Assembly (NCBI GenBank): GCA_963782045.1
Contig: CAWAIR010000018.1
Span: 1-64,000, forward strand
Length of the DNA: 64,000 bases
Direction: 5' to 3'
Source: CAVSRC01 sp963782045
GTDB taxonomy: Bacteria; Pseudomonadota; Alphaproteobacteria; Rhizobiales; Kaistiaceae
This document shows, piece by piece, positions 61,466 to 64,000 of the stretch (the stretch's first letter is position 1; each line of letters opens with the position of its first letter). The notes under the pieces are model-generated. The model saw nothing but the letters and a program-made list of their open reading frames with translations, did not search any database and was not told the origin of the DNA. A program made the translations under genes and the position numbers.

Positions 61466-63562
61466 ATGCCGGTAGTCAAGGTAGACGGCAAAGAAATCGA
61501 CGTCCCGGCCGAGTACACGCTGCTCCAGGCGTGCGAGGCGGCCGGCGCGGAGATTCCGCGCTTCTGCTTCCATGAGCGGCTGTCGATCGCCGGCAATTGC
61601 CGCATGTGCCTGATCGAGGTGAAGGGCGGCCCGCCCAAGCCGCAGGCGAGCTGCGCCATGGCGGTCCGCGACCTGCGCCCCGGACCCGATGGCGCGCCGC
61701 CGGAGATGTTCACCAAGTCGAAGATGGTGAAGAAGGCGCGCGAAGGGGTGATGGAGTTCCTGCTCATCAATCACCCGCTCGATTGCCCGATCTGCGACCA
61801 GGGCGGCGAATGCGACCTGCAGGACCAGGCTATGGCCTACGGCGTCGACGGCAGCCGCTTCCAGGAGAACAAGCGCGCCGTCGAGGACAAGTACATCGGG
61901 CCTCTGGTCAAGACGACCATGACGCGTTGCATCCAGTGCACGCGCTGCATCCGCTTCGTTGCCGAGGTGGGCGGCATCGAGGATCTCGGCGCCACCGGCC
62001 GTGGCGAGGACATGGAGGTCACCTCCTACCTCGAGCAGGCCATGCACTCCGAACTGCAGGGCAACGTCATCGACCTCTGCCCGGTCGGCGCGCTCACCTC
62101 CAAGCCCTACGAGTTCCACGCCCGTCCGTGGGAGCTCAACAAGACCGAGTCGATCGACGTCATGGACGCCGTCGGCTGCGCCATCCGCATCGATACGCGC
62201 GGGCGCGAGGTCATGCGCATCATGCCGCGCCTCAACGAGGCGGTGAACGAGGAGTGGATCTCCGACAAGACCCGCTTCATCTGGGACGGTCTCAGGACCC
62301 AGCGCCTCGACAAGCCCTATGTGCGGCGCAATGGCCGCCTGGAGCCGGCGACGTGGGCGCAAGCCTTCGCCGCCATCGCCGACAAGCTCAAGGCGACCAG
62401 GCCGGAGCGCATCGGCGCGCTCGTCGGCGATCTCGCCGGCGTCGAGGAAATCTACGCGCTGCGCGAGCTGATGACCGCGCTGGGCGTCAAGAACATCGAT
62501 TGCCGTGAGAGCGGCGCCAAGCTCGACCCCGCCGCCGGCCGCGCCAGCTACATCTTCAACCCGACCATCGCCGGCATCGAACAGGCGGACGCGATCCTCA
62601 TCGTCGGCTCCGACCCGCGCCACGAGGCGGCAGTGCTCAACGCCCGCATCCGCAAGCGCTGGCGCATGGGCGACGGCGTGCCCATCGGCTTGATCGGTGA
62701 GGCGGTGGATGTGACCTACCCCTACGACTATCTCGGCGCCGGGCCGCAGAGCCTGAACGAGCTTGCCGGGGGAACCTCCGACTTCGCCAAGGCCCTGGCC
62801 GCGGCCAAGCGGCCGCTGATCCTGGTCGGGCAGGGGGCACTGGCCCGTCCCGATGGCCCGGAGGTGCTGGCGCTGGCCGCCAGGCTCGCCAGCGCCGGAG
62901 AACGCGATGAGGGCTGGAACGGCCTGGCGGTGCTGCATACGGCGGCCGCCCGCGTCGGCGGGCTCGACCTCGGTTTCGTGCCGCAGGGTGGCGGCCTCGA
63001 CACGGTCGGCATGGTCGCCGCGGCCGCTTCCGGCGAGCTCGACCTCATGGTCCTTCTCGGCAACGATTCGATCGACATGCACGCGCTGGGAAAGACGTCC
63101 GTGGTGTACATCGGCACCCATGGCGATGCCGGCGCGCACCGCGCCGACGTCATCCTGCCTGCTGCCGCTTACACCGAGAAATCAGCCACTTACGTCAATA
63201 CCGAGGGCCGCGTGCAAATGACCGAGCGGGCCGCCTTTCCGCCCGGCGAGGCGCGCGAGGACTGGGCGATCCTGCGCGCCCTGTCGGATGTGCTCGGCGT
63301 CCGTCTGCCCTTCGACACGCTGGCCGAACTGCGTGCCGCCCTCTATGCCGCCTATCCGCACTTCATGCGCATCGACCAGATCGCACCGGGGACGCCCGAC
63401 GACGTGGCGGCGCTCGCCTCGCGGGCCGGCAAGGTCGGCGGCGAGCCGTTCAAGAACGCGATCGACGATTTCTACCTGACCAATCCCATCGCGCGGGCTT
63501 CCGCGGTGATGGCGGAATGCTCGGCGCTCGCCGCCGGCAGCCTGGCAACGGCGGCGGAGTGA
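61466..63562 (+). CDS. nuoG: NADH-quinone oxidoreductase subunit G
   Basis: 698 residues. The N-terminal ferredoxin-like region carries the [2Fe-2S] ligands (ACEAAGAEIPRFCFHERLSI, GNCRMCLIEV), the His-Cys [4Fe-4S] site (NHPLDCPICDQGGECDLQDQ) and the second [4Fe-4S] site (TRCIQCTRCIRFVAEVGGIE). A molybdopterin-oxidoreductase-like domain follows, without cofactor function. It conducts electrons within the peripheral arm. Confidence 0.96.
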   Translation: MPVVKVDGKEIDVPAEYTLLQACEAAGAEIPRFCFHERLSIAGNCRMCLIEVKGGPPKPQASCAMAVRDLRPGPDGAPPEMFTKSKMVKKAREGVMEFLLINHPLDCPICDQGGECDLQDQAMAYGVDGSRFQENKRAVEDKYIGPLVKTTMTRCIQCTRCIRFVAEVGGIEDLGATGRGEDMEVTSYLEQAMHSELQGNVIDLCPVGALTSKPYEFHARPWELNKTESIDVMDAVGCAIRIDTRGREVMRIMPRLNEAVNEEWISDKTRFIWDGLRTQRLDKPYVRRNGRLEPATWAQAFAAIADKLKATRPERIGALVGDLAGVEEIYALRELMTALGVKNIDCRESGAKLDPAAGRASYIFNPTIAGIEQADAILIVGSDPRHEAAVLNARIRKRWRMGDGVPIGLIGEAVDVTYPYDYLGAGPQSLNELAGGTSDFAKALAAAKRPLILVGQGALARPDGPEVLALAARLASAGERDEGWNGLAVLHTAAARVGGLDLGFVPQGGGLDTVGMVAAAASGELDLMVLLGNDSIDMHALGKTSVVYIGTHGDAGAHRADVILPAAAYTEKSATYVNTEGRVQMTERAAFPPGEAREDWAILRALSDVLGVRLPFDTLAELRAALYAAYPHFMRIDQIAPGTPDDVAALASRAGKVGGEPFKNAIDDFYLTNPIARASAVMAECSALAAGSLATAAE

Positions 63563-63569
63563 ACCGGCG

Positions 63570-64000
63570 ATGAGCGGCTTCGTCTCAACCTACGTCGTGC
63601 CCGGCATCATCATGGTCGCCGAGAGCCTGCTGCTCCTGGTCGCGCTCCTCATCTTCGTGGCCTTCATCCTCTATGCCGACCGCAAGATCTGGGCGGCGGT
63701 GCAGATGCGGCGCGGACCCAACGTCGTCGGCCCCTGGGGGCTGCTGCAGAGCTTTGCCGACCTCTTCAAGTTCGTCTTCAAGGAGCCGGTGGTCCCGTCC
63801 AGCGCCAACAAGGGCGTCTACCTGCTGGCGCCGCTGGTCACCTCCTTCCTGGCGCTGTCGGCCTGGGCGGTGATCCCCTTCGACGCCGGCATGGTGATCG
63901 CCAACATCAACGTCGGCATCCTCTACCTCTTCGCCATTTCGTCGCTTGGCGTCTACGGCGTCATCATGGCCGGCTGGTCGTCGAACTCGAAATATCCCTT
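63570..64000 (+). CDS. nuoH: NADH-quinone oxidoreductase subunit H, partial
   Basis: The first 143 residues of the membrane subunit lining the quinone cavity: AESLLLLVALLIFVAFILYA, DRKIWAAVQMRRGPNVVGPW, LLQSFADLFKFVFKEPVVPS and AISSLGVYGVIMAGWSSNSK. The gene runs past the window end. Start ATG 63570, 7 bp after nuoG. Confidence 0.95.
   Translation, partial: MSGFVSTYVVPGIIMVAESLLLLVALLIFVAFILYADRKIWAAVQMRRGPNVVGPWGLLQSFADLFKFVFKEPVVPSSANKGVYLLAPLVTSFLALSAWAVIPFDAGMVIANINVGILYLFAISSLGVYGVIMAGWSSNSKYP

Overview
The window is a composite of at least two unlike blocks. About 1-16,850 is an integron gene-cassette array without an integrase in view (a CALIN-type array). It holds 25 attC recombination sites, about 63-92 bp each, nearly all beginning near a YAAC core followed by a conserved AAGCG-type arm and ending in a GTTRRRY core. 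Each pair of sites brackets one short plus-strand reading frame. Most cassette products are small, unrecognised, and membrane-bound or lipoprotein-like; a few resemble known folds (CPBP protease, zinc ribbon, DUF4013-like). One cassette occurs twice: an intact copy near 9.4 kb, and a copy at the left edge split by an IS3-family element with a 3-bp target duplication. Protein style (GTG starts, alanine-rich lipoproteins) hints at an actinobacterial or other high-GC host, but this is not proven.

About 16,850-20,900 is a mosaic of broken pieces, mostly on the minus strand: the 3' end of an IS30-type transposase, a treble-clef zinc-finger protein, a tRNA 3'-end remnant, a class I methyltransferase behind a 5'-truncated hypothetical gene, a truncated short-chain dehydrogenase, and a YcxB-like protein. 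Several look actinobacterial. At about 20,900 the sequence switches abruptly into the middle of cobU.

From about 20,900 to the end the window is a chromosome segment of an alphaproteobacterium, most likely Hyphomicrobiales (Rhizobiales). The evidence is gene order (pcm-tolC-popZ-like-valS; glnB-glnA; tig-clpP-clpX-lon-hup-tRNAs-nuo) and sequence style. It starts with cobalamin genes (cobU, cobQ, cobD) and a B12 uptake set (btuF, btuB, btuC, btuD). Next come tRNA-Cys, an ArsB/NhaD-type transporter, and a TetR regulator divergent from an RND efflux pair with a clear operator palindrome; tolC lies just downstream and may supply the outer-membrane channel. Then follow valS, two poorly understood surface-type genes, the nitrogen-control pair glnB-glnA with a sigma-54 promoter, the NAD(P)HX repair enzyme, the proteostasis cluster, and the complex I operon nuoA-nuoH. 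The nuo operon carries two unusual insertions: an S23/IVP-type four-helix-bundle gene flanked by inverted heptad repeats between nuoC and nuoD, and a DUF3291 gene between nuoF and nuoG bounded by a duplicated nuoF tail.

Single-base frameshifts are frequent. They are very dense at 20.9-26.5 kb, present in many cassettes, and scattered in valS, glnA and nnr. In the housekeeping genes most are +1 insertions that leave the protein otherwise perfectly conserved, so I read most of them as sequencing errors rather than gene decay. The error-rich zone beside the taxonomic switch makes a false join near 20.9 kb likely.
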